A stretch of 64,000 nt of DNA from Leifsonia sp. EB41 (GCF_041262565.1 NZ_JBGCCJ010000001.1:1550001-1614000), one strand, 5' to 3'; counted from the first letter of the stretch, positions 30,297 through 39,692 are shown. The notes: a model not told the origin generated them from the sequence alone. Numbers and translations are program-made.

Positions 30297-33137
30297 ATGA
30301 GCGCAACCAAACCCCCCAACCATCGGAGATCGCGAGCCGCCGTTCTCGGCGCCGTCGTTCTCACCTTGTTCGCGGCTGCCGCCGTGCCCTCCGCACCGGC
30401 GAGCGCCGACACGGCAGCTCCTCCCGGCAGCGCGCTGCCGAGCTCGCAGTACACCCTCCTGGGCTTCGACTCGGAGTCAGCGCCCTATCCCGCTCCCCCC
30501 TCTCTCGACGGGACCGCCGCTGGTGCATTCGACGGCGACTACTCGACTCAGTGGGCGTCGAACTACAACGCCGGCTCCCCCGACCCGATGCCGCACTACC
30601 TCACGTTCGACATCGGGGCAGAGCACACGCTGACCGGTCTCGGCTACTCGGTCAAGGTGCAGGGCAACGGTCCGGCAAAGGATGTCGAAGTCCTGACCAC
30701 GAACGACCCCGCCGTCGCCAAGGACGGGACGAGCACCGGTTGGACTCCGTCGGGGACTGCGACCTTCCAGCAACCCACGAGCGCCACTCAGATCCAGTAC
30801 GTGACGTTCGCCCAGCCCGTCACCGCACGCTACGTCCAGTTCCGCGTGCTCGACTCCATCAACGGCTCCGACAACGCATCGGCCTCGGAGCTCGTCGTCT
30901 ACAGCACGGACAGCATCGCCGGACAGCCAGCCGGCAAGGCGATCACGAACTCGCAGTACAGCGTGGTCGGAGAAGACTCTCAAGCGACGGACAGCGGTGA
31001 CGGCTCGGCCGCGTCCGCGTTCGACCAGAACTACGCGACCCAGTGGGCGAGCCTGTGGAACGCCAGCCCGCAGCCGGGCTTCCCGCACTGGGTCACCTTC
31101 GACGTGGGAGGGTCCTTCACCCTCACCGGGCTCGGATACTCGGTGAAGGTGCAGAGCAACGGTCCCGTCAAGGACGCGAAGGTCTACACGACGAACGACG
31201 CGGCGACCGCACAGGATCCCAACGCGGCGGGATGGACGCTCGCAGGGACAGCCACCTTCGTGCAACCCACGAGCAACACCCAGCTCCAGTACGTCAGCTT
31301 CGCGAACCCGGTCGCGGCACGCTACGTCCGGTTCGAGGCCGAGGACTCGATCAACGGCTCGCGCAACGCCTCGGCATCGGAGCTCGTCGCGTACTCGACC
31401 GATTCGGACACCACACCGACGCCGGCCACTCCTCCCGGACCCCCCTCGCCGTACACGGTGAAGACGACCTCGATCGATTCGACCGACTGGAACTATCCCG
31501 ACGACACCTCGGCGAGCAACTACCTCGACAAGGACGGGACCTACCACTTCGAGGAGGCGCACTCGCTCTACTCCAAGACGGACCCGCGAGCGTGGTCCTT
31601 CTATACCGGGACGAACATCGACGATGCCACCGCGGACCAGGCGATCAGCAACGCGGGAACCAACCCCGACACGACAGCGCTCTGCAACAACAGCCCGACC
31701 GGCAAGGAGGCGACGGTCGCTCCCGGGTCGACCAGCCACTCCGAGGCGAACTACTGCGACCTGACCCAGGTCTGGGTCGATCCGGACACGGGGGACTGGT
31801 ACGGACTGGTCCACAACGAGTTCACCCCGGAGCCGTTCGCCGATGGTCTCCACTACGACTCGATCGACTATGCGGTGTCGAAGGACCAGGGCAAGACCTG
31901 GAGCATCCCCGGGCACGCGATCACGTCGCCATACAGCACGGTGCGCGGAGACACCGCCGCGTTCCCACAGCAGACGTACTACTACGGTGACGGCGATCCG
32001 CGACTGTATGTCGACTACGCTTCGGGATACTTCTACTCCTTCTACGGATCCCGCGTGGTCAACAAGGGCGGAGGCTGGGTCGCGTTCTACGAGCATGTCG
32101 CCCGCGCTCCGATCTCCGGCAAGATGGCCACGGGAACCTGGCAGAAGTGGTACGACGGCGCCTGGACGCAGCCGGGAATCGGCGGCAAGGAGAGCAACAT
32201 GACTCCTGTCACGGCCAGCAGCACCACGGGCTACACCGCTCCCGACAAGGAGTACGACCCGACGACCCCGGGAAGCGCCCAGCAGCAGATCAAGAACGGC
32301 CAGATGCCGGGAACATCGCCGCTGTTCGTCATGGACGTCACCTACGACGCCTACCTCGGCCTCTACATCGGCGAGCCGCAGAACCCGGACCAATCGGGCA
32401 CCGCGCCCCAGGAGTTCTACGCGACGAAGAGCCTGGCGACCCAGCAGTGGTTCAAGCTCGGCGACACCGGAAAGAGCTACACGACAGCCTCCTGGTACCG
32501 CTGGTTCATCGACCCGGCCAACAAGACCGGTTCGGCCGTCGTCGGCAAGTCGTTCCGTTCGTATTGCTCGTACGGATGCATGAACGGTTCTTCGGCGCAG
32601 TACGCGAACGTCACGATCGACGTCGACAAGCCGGCTGCCGCCATCGACACCACCAAGCAGTACACCATCGCGAACGGCGACGGACGGCTGCTGGGCGTCG
32701 ACGGGAAGAGCGGGAAGCTGAGAAGTGCCGCGGCGGTCAACCAGGCGGCGGGTACGTGGACGTTCGCCCCAACGGGTGATGGCGCCTACACCCTGGCCGA
32801 TCACGCCGGCGATCTCCTCGGCGTCGACTCGTCGTCCACGGCCGGCCGCGCCTGGGGTGCGAAGCTCGCGCTCTCGCCGAAGGGCGCCCCGGATGTCGGG
32901 CAACAGTGGTTCGTCGTGCCGAACACCTCGGCGACGACGGGCGACGCCACCGGCGGTGTGCGCCTCGTGAACCGCTACAGCGGTCTGGTGCTCGGATTCG
33001 ACAACTCGAGCGTGCAGACCACCCCGCAGCGCACCTGGGACCAGGCCGCAGCGAAGGGGCTGTCGTCGGCCTCCGACCAGACTCTGGTCCTGACCGAATA
33101 TGCAGGCGACGGGACCACCAACCCGTCCGCGCACTAG
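30297..33137 (+). CDS. Secreted multidomain carbohydrate-active protein
   Basis: A 946-residue secreted protein. Signal peptide to about residue 37 (ASA cleavage). Two tandem F5/8 type C (CBM32-like) domains follow at about 45-200 and 215-370; they are clear duplicates (FDGDYSTQWASNYNAG / FDQNYATQWASLWNAS; LTGLGYSVKVQ in both). A Pro/Thr linker leads to a 400-residue centre with propeller features, including a BNR-like SKDQGKTWSIPG and several Asp-rich strands. The last 150 residues form a ricin-like (CBM13-type) domain with repeated GRLLGVD/GDLLGVD/GLVLGFD. It probably attacks a polysaccharide outside the cell. I cannot place the centre in a known glycoside hydrolase family. Confidence 0.8.
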   Translation: MSATKPPNHRRSRAAVLGAVVLTLFAAAAVPSAPASADTAAPPGSALPSSQYTLLGFDSESAPYPAPPSLDGTAAGAFDGDYSTQWASNYNAGSPDPMPHYLTFDIGAEHTLTGLGYSVKVQGNGPAKDVEVLTTNDPAVAKDGTSTGWTPSGTATFQQPTSATQIQYVTFAQPVTARYVQFRVLDSINGSDNASASELVVYSTDSIAGQPAGKAITNSQYSVVGEDSQATDSGDGSAASAFDQNYATQWASLWNASPQPGFPHWVTFDVGGSFTLTGLGYSVKVQSNGPVKDAKVYTTNDAATAQDPNAAGWTLAGTATFVQPTSNTQLQYVSFANPVAARYVRFEAEDSINGSRNASASELVAYSTDSDTTPTPATPPGPPSPYTVKTTSIDSTDWNYPDDTSASNYLDKDGTYHFEEAHSLYSKTDPRAWSFYTGTNIDDATADQAISNAGTNPDTTALCNNSPTGKEATVAPGSTSHSEANYCDLTQVWVDPDTGDWYGLVHNEFTPEPFADGLHYDSIDYAVSKDQGKTWSIPGHAITSPYSTVRGDTAAFPQQTYYYGDGDPRLYVDYASGYFYSFYGSRVVNKGGGWVAFYEHVARAPISGKMATGTWQKWYDGAWTQPGIGGKESNMTPVTASSTTGYTAPDKEYDPTTPGSAQQQIKNGQMPGTSPLFVMDVTYDAYLGLYIGEPQNPDQSGTAPQEFYATKSLATQQWFKLGDTGKSYTTASWYRWFIDPANKTGSAVVGKSFRSYCSYGCMNGSSAQYANVTIDVDKPAAAIDTTKQYTIANGDGRLLGVDGKSGKLRSAAAVNQAAGTWTFAPTGDGAYTLADHAGDLLGVDSSSTAGRAWGAKLALSPKGAPDVGQQWFVVPNTSATTGDATGGVRLVNRYSGLVLGFDNSSVQTTPQRTWDQAAAKGLSSASDQTLVLTEYAGDGTTNPSAH

Positions 33138-33149
33138 GGACGACAAAGG

Positions 33150-33187
33150 ACTGGCCCCGGGCTCGCTGTCAGCAGCCCGGGGCCAGT
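33150..33187. terminator. Bidirectional terminator hairpin
   Basis: Perfect 14-bp arms ACTGGCCCCGGGCT and AGCCCGGGGCCAGT with a 10-nt loop, between the convergent secreted enzyme and beta-galactosidase genes. Confidence 0.8.
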
Positions 33188-33218
33188 CGCATGTCCGGCG
33201 GCGTTCTTTGAGCGCCGC

Positions 33219-35036
33219 CTACTCGTCGTCGAAGGTCTCGATGTACTCCTCGGTGGGTCCGAGTTCCGGTGCGCCACGGAATTCGATGCGGTCCCCGGAC
33301 TGCTCCAGCTCCAGCACGGTGATCGTGTTGACTCCGGAGGTCAGCAGCGGGGCGGGAACGTAGAGCGTGAGCTGCGGCCCCACGTCCCAGTACCTGCCCA
33401 CGAGAAAGCCGTTGACCCAGACGAATCCCTTGCGGAAGCCAGGGAGCGCGAGGAAGGTGTCGGCGGGCTCGGTGATCTCGACCTGAGCTGTGGCAAAGCC
33501 CGGCGCGCGGGAAATCCTCGCGCCGACGGACTCCGGAGTGGATGCCAACTGCCTCAGCATGGCGGGCGACCACTCGTCCAGCGGCAGCGCGCGCATCGTC
33601 CAGCCGTGGACGAGCCGACGCCCGACCTGCACACCACCGAGAATGCCTTTGCCCTGGCCGAGCAGCGGCCCGTAGTTGATGCGTCCCTGGTTCTCGACGA
33701 GAATCTGCAGCTCCACGGGCGCGCCCGTTCCTACGAGCTCCAGGGTTCCGGTCTCGTCCGAGATCACGCCCGCCGGCACTCCGTCGACGAACACCTGGGC
33801 GCGGTCATGCAAGCCCGTGATCGTCAGGGTCGTGCTCCCCCGCGGCAATCGCGGCCGGGCGCTGTAGAGGACGAGGCCGGACGGAAGTCCGAGTTGCTCG
33901 AAGCTCAGTGGACGCGTCGAAGCGATTCCGGCCGCCGCGGACCCGAGAGACTCCAGCAGCGCTCGGCCCGATTCCACAGAGATTGCTCGCGGCGCGAGCA
34001 CCGGAGGGGCGGCGGGGGGCGCCGGCGGGAGAACACCCGTGAATTCGGTCAGCCGCTCACGCAACGCCATGAACTTGGCGGTGAGAGCCCCGTGCTCGGC
34101 GACCGGCGCGTCGGAGTCGTAACTGGTGATGGTCGGCTGCAGCGCACCGTCGTGGTTCGCTCCCGCCCACAAGCCGAAGTTGGTCCCGCCGTGCGCCATG
34201 TAGAGGCTCACCGATCCGCCGAGTTCGAGGATCTCCGCGAGGGTGGCATCGGCGCTCGGGACGGACCGCACATGATGCCGCTCTCCCCAGTGGTCGAACC
34301 AGCCGTTCCAGTATTCGGCACAGATGAAGGGTTCTCCGTTCCGCCGGGACCGGAGCAAGCCGATCGCCTGTGTGGCGCGCGAGCCGAACGTCGCCGTGGC
34401 GAGAACTCCCGGGATGGATCCGCCATCGAGCATGAGGTCGGTCGGGCCGTCCGCGGTGTAGAGCAACTCGGTGACGCCGCGCTCGATGAGGGCGTCCCGC
34501 AACCAAGCCAGATACGTGCCGTCGTCGCCGTAGCTGCCGTACTCGTTCTCGACCTGCATCGCGACGATCGGTCCCCCGTGCGAGGCCTGCAGCGAGACGA
34601 GGCGCGGGATGAGGTCGTCGAACCACTCAGCGACAGCGTCCAGGAACAGTGGATCGGACGAGCGCAGCCCCCTGCCCGAGCGAGCCGTGAGCCACGCGGG
34701 GAAACCCCCGTTGTCCCACTCGGCGCAGATGTACGGCCCGGGTCGCACGATGACGTCGAGCCCGAGCTCGCCGGCCAGCCGCACGAATCGCTCCAGATCA
34801 CGCCAACCGCTGAAGTCCGCCGGCTGCTCTGCCCGGCGCTGATGGAAGTTCCACGCGACGTACGTGTCGACAGTGTTGAGCCCGAGCGCCGCGATCCGTT
34901 CGAGGCGATCGCGCCACAGTGCGGGGTGCACCCGGAAGTAGTGCAGCGAACCGGAGAGCACCCGGTGCTCGACCCCGTCGCGCAGCAGAGCACCGTTCGA
35001 GTAGTTCAGGATGGCGGCGCTCGTCGCCACCGTCAC
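33219..35036 (-). CDS. Beta-galactosidase, GH35 family
   Basis: A 605-residue GH35 enzyme without signal peptide, thus cytoplasmic. The TIM barrel starts LSGSLHYFRVHPALWRDRLERI and contains VRPGPYICAEWDNGGFPAWL, the diagnostic QVENEYGSYG with acid/base Glu165, and CAEYWNGWFDHWG with nucleophile Glu241. The C-terminal part has jelly-roll domains with FRKGFVWVNGFLVGRYW, a galactose-binding-like signature. It would hydrolyse beta-galactosides brought in by the neighbouring transporter. The GTG start overlaps the permease stop by 4 nt (GTGA), so it is the last gene of the operon. Confidence 0.93.
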   Translation of the reverse strand: MTVATSAAILNYSNGALLRDGVEHRVLSGSLHYFRVHPALWRDRLERIAALGLNTVDTYVAWNFHQRRAEQPADFSGWRDLERFVRLAGELGLDVIVRPGPYICAEWDNGGFPAWLTARSGRGLRSSDPLFLDAVAEWFDDLIPRLVSLQASHGGPIVAMQVENEYGSYGDDGTYLAWLRDALIERGVTELLYTADGPTDLMLDGGSIPGVLATATFGSRATQAIGLLRSRRNGEPFICAEYWNGWFDHWGERHHVRSVPSADATLAEILELGGSVSLYMAHGGTNFGLWAGANHDGALQPTITSYDSDAPVAEHGALTAKFMALRERLTEFTGVLPPAPPAAPPVLAPRAISVESGRALLESLGSAAAGIASTRPLSFEQLGLPSGLVLYSARPRLPRGSTTLTITGLHDRAQVFVDGVPAGVISDETGTLELVGTGAPVELQILVENQGRINYGPLLGQGKGILGGVQVGRRLVHGWTMRALPLDEWSPAMLRQLASTPESVGARISRAPGFATAQVEITEPADTFLALPGFRKGFVWVNGFLVGRYWDVGPQLTLYVPAPLLTSGVNTITVLELEQSGDRIEFRGAPELGPTEEYIETFDDE

Positions 35037-35929
35037 TTGACGGCTCCCGCCGTCATCCCGGCACGCCAGAACCGCTGCAGGGCGAGGAAGGCGACGACGA
35101 GAGGGACGATCGAGACGAGCGAGCCGATCACGACCAGCGGCGGCGGAACAGCGACATGGCTGGCGTTCCAGCCCACCAACCCGACCGTGACCGGCTGCAG
35201 ACGATCGTCGCTGAGCACCATGGCCGGCAGGAGGTAGTTGTTCCAGATGTCGACGAACTGGAACAGGAAGATCGTGACGAGCGCCGGCAGCATCATCTTC
35301 GTGGAGATCGAGCGGAAGATGCGGAACTCGCTCGCGCCGTCGAGGCGACCCGCCTCGACGACTTCATCGGGCACCGACTGCGCCGCGAACACGCGCGACA
35401 GGTAGACCCCGAACGGGCTGACGACGCTGGGCAGCAGCACGGCGAGCGGATTGTTGATGAGTCCGACGCCCGAGAACATCAGATAGAGAGGCAGCGTGAA
35501 GAGGATCTTGGGCACCAGCACAGCCGCGAGGATCGCGCCGAACAGCGCACCGCGGCCCCGGAACTCGTACTTGGCCAACGCATAGCCGGCCATCGCGGAC
35601 AGCAGCGTGCCGACGAGCGCGCCGACGCCGCAGTAGAGGAGGCTGTTCAGCATCCACTGCCAGAAGATGCCGCCGTTCTGCGCGGTGAGCCGTGCGATGT
35701 TGTCGAACAGGCCGAACCCGTCGAACCAGAGGCCGCTGCCGCTGAACTGCTGGCCGAACGGTTTGGTCGCCGAGACGACGAGCCACCACAGCGGGAACAG
35801 GAAGTAGATGCTCGAGAGGGAGAGCAGGATCATCACGACTGTGCGGCTCAGCGGGCTGGTGTCACGACGCGGCTTCACCGCACGATTCCGCGGGCGCGCC
35901 GGCGAGATCTTGTCAACGGTCGCGGTCAT
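35033..35929 (-). CDS. Carbohydrate ABC permease, MalG-like
   Basis: A 298-residue CUT1 permease with six helices. It opens with a basic cytoplasmic tail, then SRTVVMILLSLSSIYFLFPLWWLVVSATKP, and carries the EAA loop VPDEVVEAGRLDGASEFRIFRSI near residue 195 that contacts the ATPase. ATG 35929 overlaps the MalF-like stop by 4 nt (ATGA). It forms the channel with the next permease. Confidence 0.93.
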   Translation of the reverse strand: MTATVDKISPARPRNRAVKPRRDTSPLSRTVVMILLSLSSIYFLFPLWWLVVSATKPFGQQFSGSGLWFDGFGLFDNIARLTAQNGGIFWQWMLNSLLYCGVGALVGTLLSAMAGYALAKYEFRGRGALFGAILAAVLVPKILFTLPLYLMFSGVGLINNPLAVLLPSVVSPFGVYLSRVFAAQSVPDEVVEAGRLDGASEFRIFRSISTKMMLPALVTIFLFQFVDIWNNYLLPAMVLSDDRLQPVTVGLVGWNASHVAVPPPLVVIGSLVSIVPLVVAFLALQRFWRAGMTAGAVK

Positions 35930-36912
35930 GCGCGCGCCTTCCTCTGTGCCACGCGCGGTCGCTCGCGCTCTGGACGGTTCGTCAGCCGGAAGAAGACGAA
36001 CGAGATCATGCCGACGAGCACCGCGAGGATGACCGACTGCGCGGCCGCGTAGGGATAGTCGCCCGCCGAGACAGCCGCCTGGGCGGACATGATCGGGGTG
36101 AACGTCGACGAGATCGCCCCTCCGGAGATCGGCTGCAAGACGGTCGGCTCGTTGTAGAGCTGGGCGGATCCGATGATGGAGAACACGGCCGTGAGGATGA
36201 TGGCGCTCCTCACCATCGGGATCTTGACGCTCCAGGCGATCCGCACCGGGGATGCGCCGTCGATCTTCGCCGCCTCCAGCACTTCCGCCGGGATGGACTG
36301 CAGAGCCGCGTAGATGATGATCATGTTGTACCCGGTCCAGCTCCAGGTGACGATGTTGGCCACGGACCACAGCACCGTCCCGTCGGCGAAGAAGGGCACC
36401 TGAAGGCCGAGCGGCTTCAGGAGGTGGTTGATCGGACTCGACTGCGTCGAGTACATGAACGACCAGACCAGTGCGGCGCTCACACCCGGGATCGCATAGG
36501 GAAGGAAGTTGGACAGCCGGAAGAACCCTTTGCCACGGGCGGACTTCGAATCGATGAGGAGGGCGAGCGCGAGGGCGAGCCCGAGCATCACGGGCACCTG
36601 AACGACACCGAACAACGCGACCCGACCGAGCGAGTGGACGAAGTCGGGGTCGGAGAAGGCTCGCGCGTAGTTCGCCGACGGCGCGAAGACCTGAGTCGGT
36701 GCGACGAGCCCGAGCCCGGAACGCTTGACGACGAACAGGCTGGCGATGGCGGCGTAGACGATCGGGGCGACGTACATCGCCGCGAAGAGCAGGAAGAACG
36801 GCCCGAGAAACAGCAGCGGCGCCCGCCAGCCGAGCGTCCCTCGCCCTCGTATCCGCGCCGGCTTCGCAGCCGCCGACGATGAGGGCTTACGGGCAAGAGC
36901 CAGTTCGCTCAC
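35926..36912 (-). CDS. Carbohydrate ABC permease, MalF-like
   Basis: A 328-residue CUT1 permease. Six helices, with LLFLGPFFLLFAAMYVAPIVYAAIASL as the first, and the EAA loop IPAEVLEAAKIDGASPVRIAWSVKIPM near residue 220. GTG 36912 follows an AAAGG site. It lies 78 bp after the binding-protein gene in the usual order binding protein, F, G. The operon encodes no ATPase; Gram-positive CUT1 systems often share MsiK encoded elsewhere. Confidence 0.92.
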   Translation of the reverse strand: MSELALARKPSSSAAAKPARIRGRGTLGWRAPLLFLGPFFLLFAAMYVAPIVYAAIASLFVVKRSGLGLVAPTQVFAPSANYARAFSDPDFVHSLGRVALFGVVQVPVMLGLALALALLIDSKSARGKGFFRLSNFLPYAIPGVSAALVWSFMYSTQSSPINHLLKPLGLQVPFFADGTVLWSVANIVTWSWTGYNMIIIYAALQSIPAEVLEAAKIDGASPVRIAWSVKIPMVRSAIILTAVFSIIGSAQLYNEPTVLQPISGGAISSTFTPIMSAQAAVSAGDYPYAAAQSVILAVLVGMISFVFFRLTNRPERERPRVAQRKARA

Positions 36913-36990
36913 GAAACCTTTCCTTCCGTCTTGCTGATGCGGCGGGCGCCGATCAGGTATCGCGCGCCCGCCGCATCTGTGCTGCTGTGC

Positions 36991-38277
36991 CTACTGGCTG
37001 ACCTTCAGCCCCTGCGTCTTCAGCTCTGTCACCGTCTTGTCCTGCGCGGTCTGCAGGGCATCGGCGATGGTGCCTTGCCCCGACCAGGCCTTGCCGAGGC
37101 CGTCGTTGAGGTCGGCCGCCGTCTTCGTCATGACCGGCCCCCAGGTCCAGGCGGGGTTCACCTTGGCCGCCGCAGCGCTGAAGACGTCATAGATCTTCTG
37201 ACCGCCGAAGTAGGGGTCGCCCGAGGTGAGCGCGGGGAGACTCGTCAGGGCCGTGGCGGCCGGGTAGAGGCCCGCCTTCTGCACGAGCGTGTTGAAGGTC
37301 GTCTTGTCGGTGCTCATCCAGTTGGCGAACTCCCAGGCGCCCTTCGGGTCGTTGCAGCCCTTCAGCACCGCCGTCGCGGAGCCGCCGGCGTTGCCGACCT
37401 GATCCTCGCCGGCCTTCCACTGCGGCATCGGCGCCACCGCCCACTTGCCGGAACCGTCCGCGGCGCCTCCCTTGATCACTCCGGCCTGCCAGACCGCGCC
37501 GACGACGGTGGCGATGTCGCCGTTGCCGAGGCCCGTGTACCAGGCCTGGTCGTACATCGGAGCGCTGCTGATGACCCCGTCCTTCACCAGGCCCTGCCAG
37601 TAGTCGGCGACCTTCTTGTTCTCGGCGGACGCCATCGTCACCTTCCAGGAGTCGCCGCTCACACCGAACCACGTCGCACCAGGCTGCCATGCGAGTCCCG
37701 CGTAGTCGTAGTCCATGTAGGGGGACGAAATGAACTTGTTCGGGTCGGACGCGTGGATCTTCACCGCGTCCGCCTGGTACTCATCCCAGGTGGTCGGTGC
37801 GGCGAGCCCGAGCGAGTCGAAGAGCTGCTTGTTGTAGAACAGCGCCATGGGACCGGTGTCGACGGGCGCACCGTAGACCGCGTCGCCGATCGAGACGGAC
37901 TTCCAGGCCGCGGGCTGGTACTTCCCCTTATCCCCGTTCGCGTACTGGGAGACGTCCTCGAGTGCACCCTGCGCGGCGAAGCTCGGCAACGTCTCGTAGC
38001 CGACCTGGGCGAGACACGGCGCGTTCTTCGCAGTGACCGCATTGAGCATCTTCTGGTAGCCGCCCTTGGCCCCCGGCTGCACCTCTTGGTACGTGACGCT
38101 CACATCCGTGTGCGACGCGTTGAACGCCTTCACCGCATCGGCGTATCCCGGAGCCCAGCCCCAGAACGTGACGGTCGACTTCTCGGCGCCCGTCCCGCTG
38201 GACGAACACCCTGCAAGCACCAGGCCAAGCGCGACCGCTCCGGCCACACCAGCCAGGCGAAAAGCTGACTTCTTCAC
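36991..38277 (-). CDS. Sugar-binding lipoprotein of a CUT1 ABC importer
   Basis: A 428-residue family 1 solute-binding lipoprotein. The signal peptide has a lipobox LAGC with Cys24, followed by a Ser/Gly linker and the mature start TVTFWGWAPGYADAVKAFNASH. Further typical segments are YETLPSFAAQGALEDVS, YGAPVDTGPMALFYNKQLFDSLGL and the late GAWEFANWMSTDKTTFN. GTG 38277 is preceded by AAAGGAGAGGC, a strong ribosome site; longer upstream frames lack this. Given the GH35 gene in the operon it probably binds beta-galacto-oligosaccharides; that is inference. Confidence 0.92.
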   Translation of the reverse strand: MKKSAFRLAGVAGAVALGLVLAGCSSSGTGAEKSTVTFWGWAPGYADAVKAFNASHTDVSVTYQEVQPGAKGGYQKMLNAVTAKNAPCLAQVGYETLPSFAAQGALEDVSQYANGDKGKYQPAAWKSVSIGDAVYGAPVDTGPMALFYNKQLFDSLGLAAPTTWDEYQADAVKIHASDPNKFISSPYMDYDYAGLAWQPGATWFGVSGDSWKVTMASAENKKVADYWQGLVKDGVISSAPMYDQAWYTGLGNGDIATVVGAVWQAGVIKGGAADGSGKWAVAPMPQWKAGEDQVGNAGGSATAVLKGCNDPKGAWEFANWMSTDKTTFNTLVQKAGLYPAATALTSLPALTSGDPYFGGQKIYDVFSAAAAKVNPAWTWGPVMTKTAADLNDGLGKAWSGQGTIADALQTAQDKTVTELKTQGLKVSQ

Positions 38278-38355
38278 TGCCTCTCCTTTGATCACAGGAC
38301 TTCGCGCTCCGGCCGACGTGGACAGCCACGCATCCGCTACGCCTCTTGTCGGACG

Positions 38356-38384
38356 ACTATCGCACAAAATGATACCGATAACAA
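38356..38384 (-). promoter_or_regulatory. Promoter of the CUT1/GH35 operon
   Basis: On the minus strand -35 TTGTTA (38379-38384), 17-nt spacer, -10 GATAGT (38356-38361). The operator GATACCGATAAC overlaps the -35. The leader to the GTG start is about 75 nt. Confidence 0.55.
38371..38382. promoter_or_regulatory. LacI-type site 3
   Basis: GATACCGATAAC (GTTATCGGTATC on the minus strand) covers the -35 region of the CUT1/GH35 operon. Confidence 0.55.
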
Positions 38385-38568
38385 GTCGATTTAGTCAGTC
38401 TGGATGTACCGGAATTTCAACCATCTTCGCTCAGGGCGGCTCGATCGGGTCCAGCGTAATAGATATCGATGCCAAACAGTCAGGGAAACGCCAGGCTCAG
38501 GGCGGCGATCGCCGTGCTCGGCTGCTCAAACCACTGGCGCACCGAACGAAATCGGCCTGAACCCCAAG

Positions 38569-38580
38569 GTTATCGCTATC
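38569..38580. promoter_or_regulatory. LacI-type site 4
   Basis: GTTATCGCTATC differs from site 3 at one base only. It lies 76 bp upstream of the LacI start codon. Confidence 0.55.
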
Positions 38581-38635
38581 ATCCGGGCTTTCCCACAGCG
38601 CGGGACTCGCCGCAAGACGGGCCGGCCGGGCGTTT

Positions 38636-38649
38636 GTGGTCGGTATCAT
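38636..38649 (+). promoter_or_regulatory. LacI-type site 5 and leaderless -10 of the LacI gene
   Basis: GTGGTCGGTATC (38636-38647) matches site 3 at 10 of 12 bases and overlaps TATCAT (38644-38649), which ends 6 nt before ATG 38656. Autorepression of a leaderless transcript is the simplest reading. Confidence 0.5.
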
Positions 38650-38655
38650 TGACGG

Positions 38656-39687
38656 ATGACAACGCCTGCGCTCCGAAGCTCCACGCAGCGGCCGCCCGGG
38701 ATGACCGACGTTGCGAGGGTCGCCGGCGTATCCGCGCAGACCGTCTCTCGCGTCCTCAGCGGCCATCCGAACGTGCAGCAGAAGACGCGGGCGAAAGTCC
38801 TCGCGGCGGTCGAACAGCTCGGTTATCGCAAGAACAATGCCGCACGGGTCCTGTCGTCAGGCCGCAGCCGCACGATCGGTGTGGTGCAACTGCAGACCAG
38901 TTTCTACTCGCGCACCGCCATCGCCGTCGGCATCGAGGAGGCGGCCCGCGCGGCCGGCTATTCGGTGAGCGCGGCGACGAGCCCGTCGCTCGACGCATCC
39001 TCCATCGAAGAGGCGATGTCGCGACTGGCTGATCAAGGCGTGGAGGGAATCATCCTCGCGCTGCCGCTGGTCCACTCCACGAAGGCGATCGAGGAGATCA
39101 CGAAGGCGACGCCGACGATCACGATCGACGGGTCACGCACGTCGGCGACGGAGATCGTCGCCATCGACCAATCGCAGGCTGCGCGGATAGCGACGCAGCA
39201 TCTCCTCGATCTCGGTCACAAGACGGTCTGGCACGTATCCGGCCCCTCGGGATGGCTCGACGCGCTCAGTCGTGCTGAAGGCTGGCGCCGCACGCTCGAA
39301 GACGCCGGGATCACGCCGCCTCCCGCGCTGGAGGGAGACTGGTCGCCGGCCTCGGGATACCGGAACGGTCTCATCCTGGGCCGAATCCCGGAGGTGACGG
39401 CGGTGTTCGTGGCGAGTGACGAGATGGCGTTCGGGGTGATCCGGGCATTCCATGAACTCGGCCGCCGGATCCCCGAGGACATCTCCGTCGTCGGTGTCGA
39501 TGACATCGCCCTCGCCGAGTACTGCTCGCCTTCGCTCACGACGGTGGCGCAACCCTTCTCGAAGATGGGCGAACTCGCCGTCCAGCACCTGCTTCGCTAC
39601 ATGGCCGACCCGGAGGTCACGCTGGCGCCGGCGTCCGTCGAACCCCACCTGATCGTCCGGTCGTCGACGGGACCGCTCGGCGGCTGA
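38656..39687 (+). CDS. LacI-family regulator of the carbohydrate locus
   Basis: A 343-residue LacI/GalR protein with helix-turn-helix MTDVARVAGVSAQTVSRVLSGHPNV (residues 16-40), the hinge ending at LSSGRSRTIGVV, and a sensor domain with SDEMAFGVIRAFHELG and VVGVDDIALAEY. It is divergent from the CUT1/GH35 operon. Five similar sites near it and at 30.2 kb suggest that it represses the operon, itself, and the secreted multidomain enzyme. The inducer is probably a galactoside. No ribosome site precedes the ATG; a -10 box lies 6 nt upstream. Confidence 0.92.
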   Translation: MTTPALRSSTQRPPGMTDVARVAGVSAQTVSRVLSGHPNVQQKTRAKVLAAVEQLGYRKNNAARVLSSGRSRTIGVVQLQTSFYSRTAIAVGIEEAARAAGYSVSAATSPSLDASSIEEAMSRLADQGVEGIILALPLVHSTKAIEEITKATPTITIDGSRTSATEIVAIDQSQAARIATQHLLDLGHKTVWHVSGPSGWLDALSRAEGWRRTLEDAGITPPPALEGDWSPASGYRNGLILGRIPEVTAVFVASDEMAFGVIRAFHELGRRIPEDISVVGVDDIALAEYCSPSLTTVAQPFSKMGELAVQHLLRYMADPEVTLAPASVEPHLIVRSSTGPLGG

Positions 39688-39692
39688 CGCAA

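Larger units (their letters stand above)
38278..38655. other. Divergent control region of the carbohydrate locus
   Basis: This 378-bp gap between the importer operon and its LacI gene holds the operon promoter, three LacI-type sites (38371, 38569, 38636) and a -10 box for a leaderless LacI mRNA. No gene is supported inside. Confidence 0.6.

Noticed and set aside
30477-33146. Open frame of 889 codons opposite the secreted multidomain protein
   Set aside because: Arg/Val/Gly-rich composition without domains; the plus-strand gene has signal peptide and recognisable modules.
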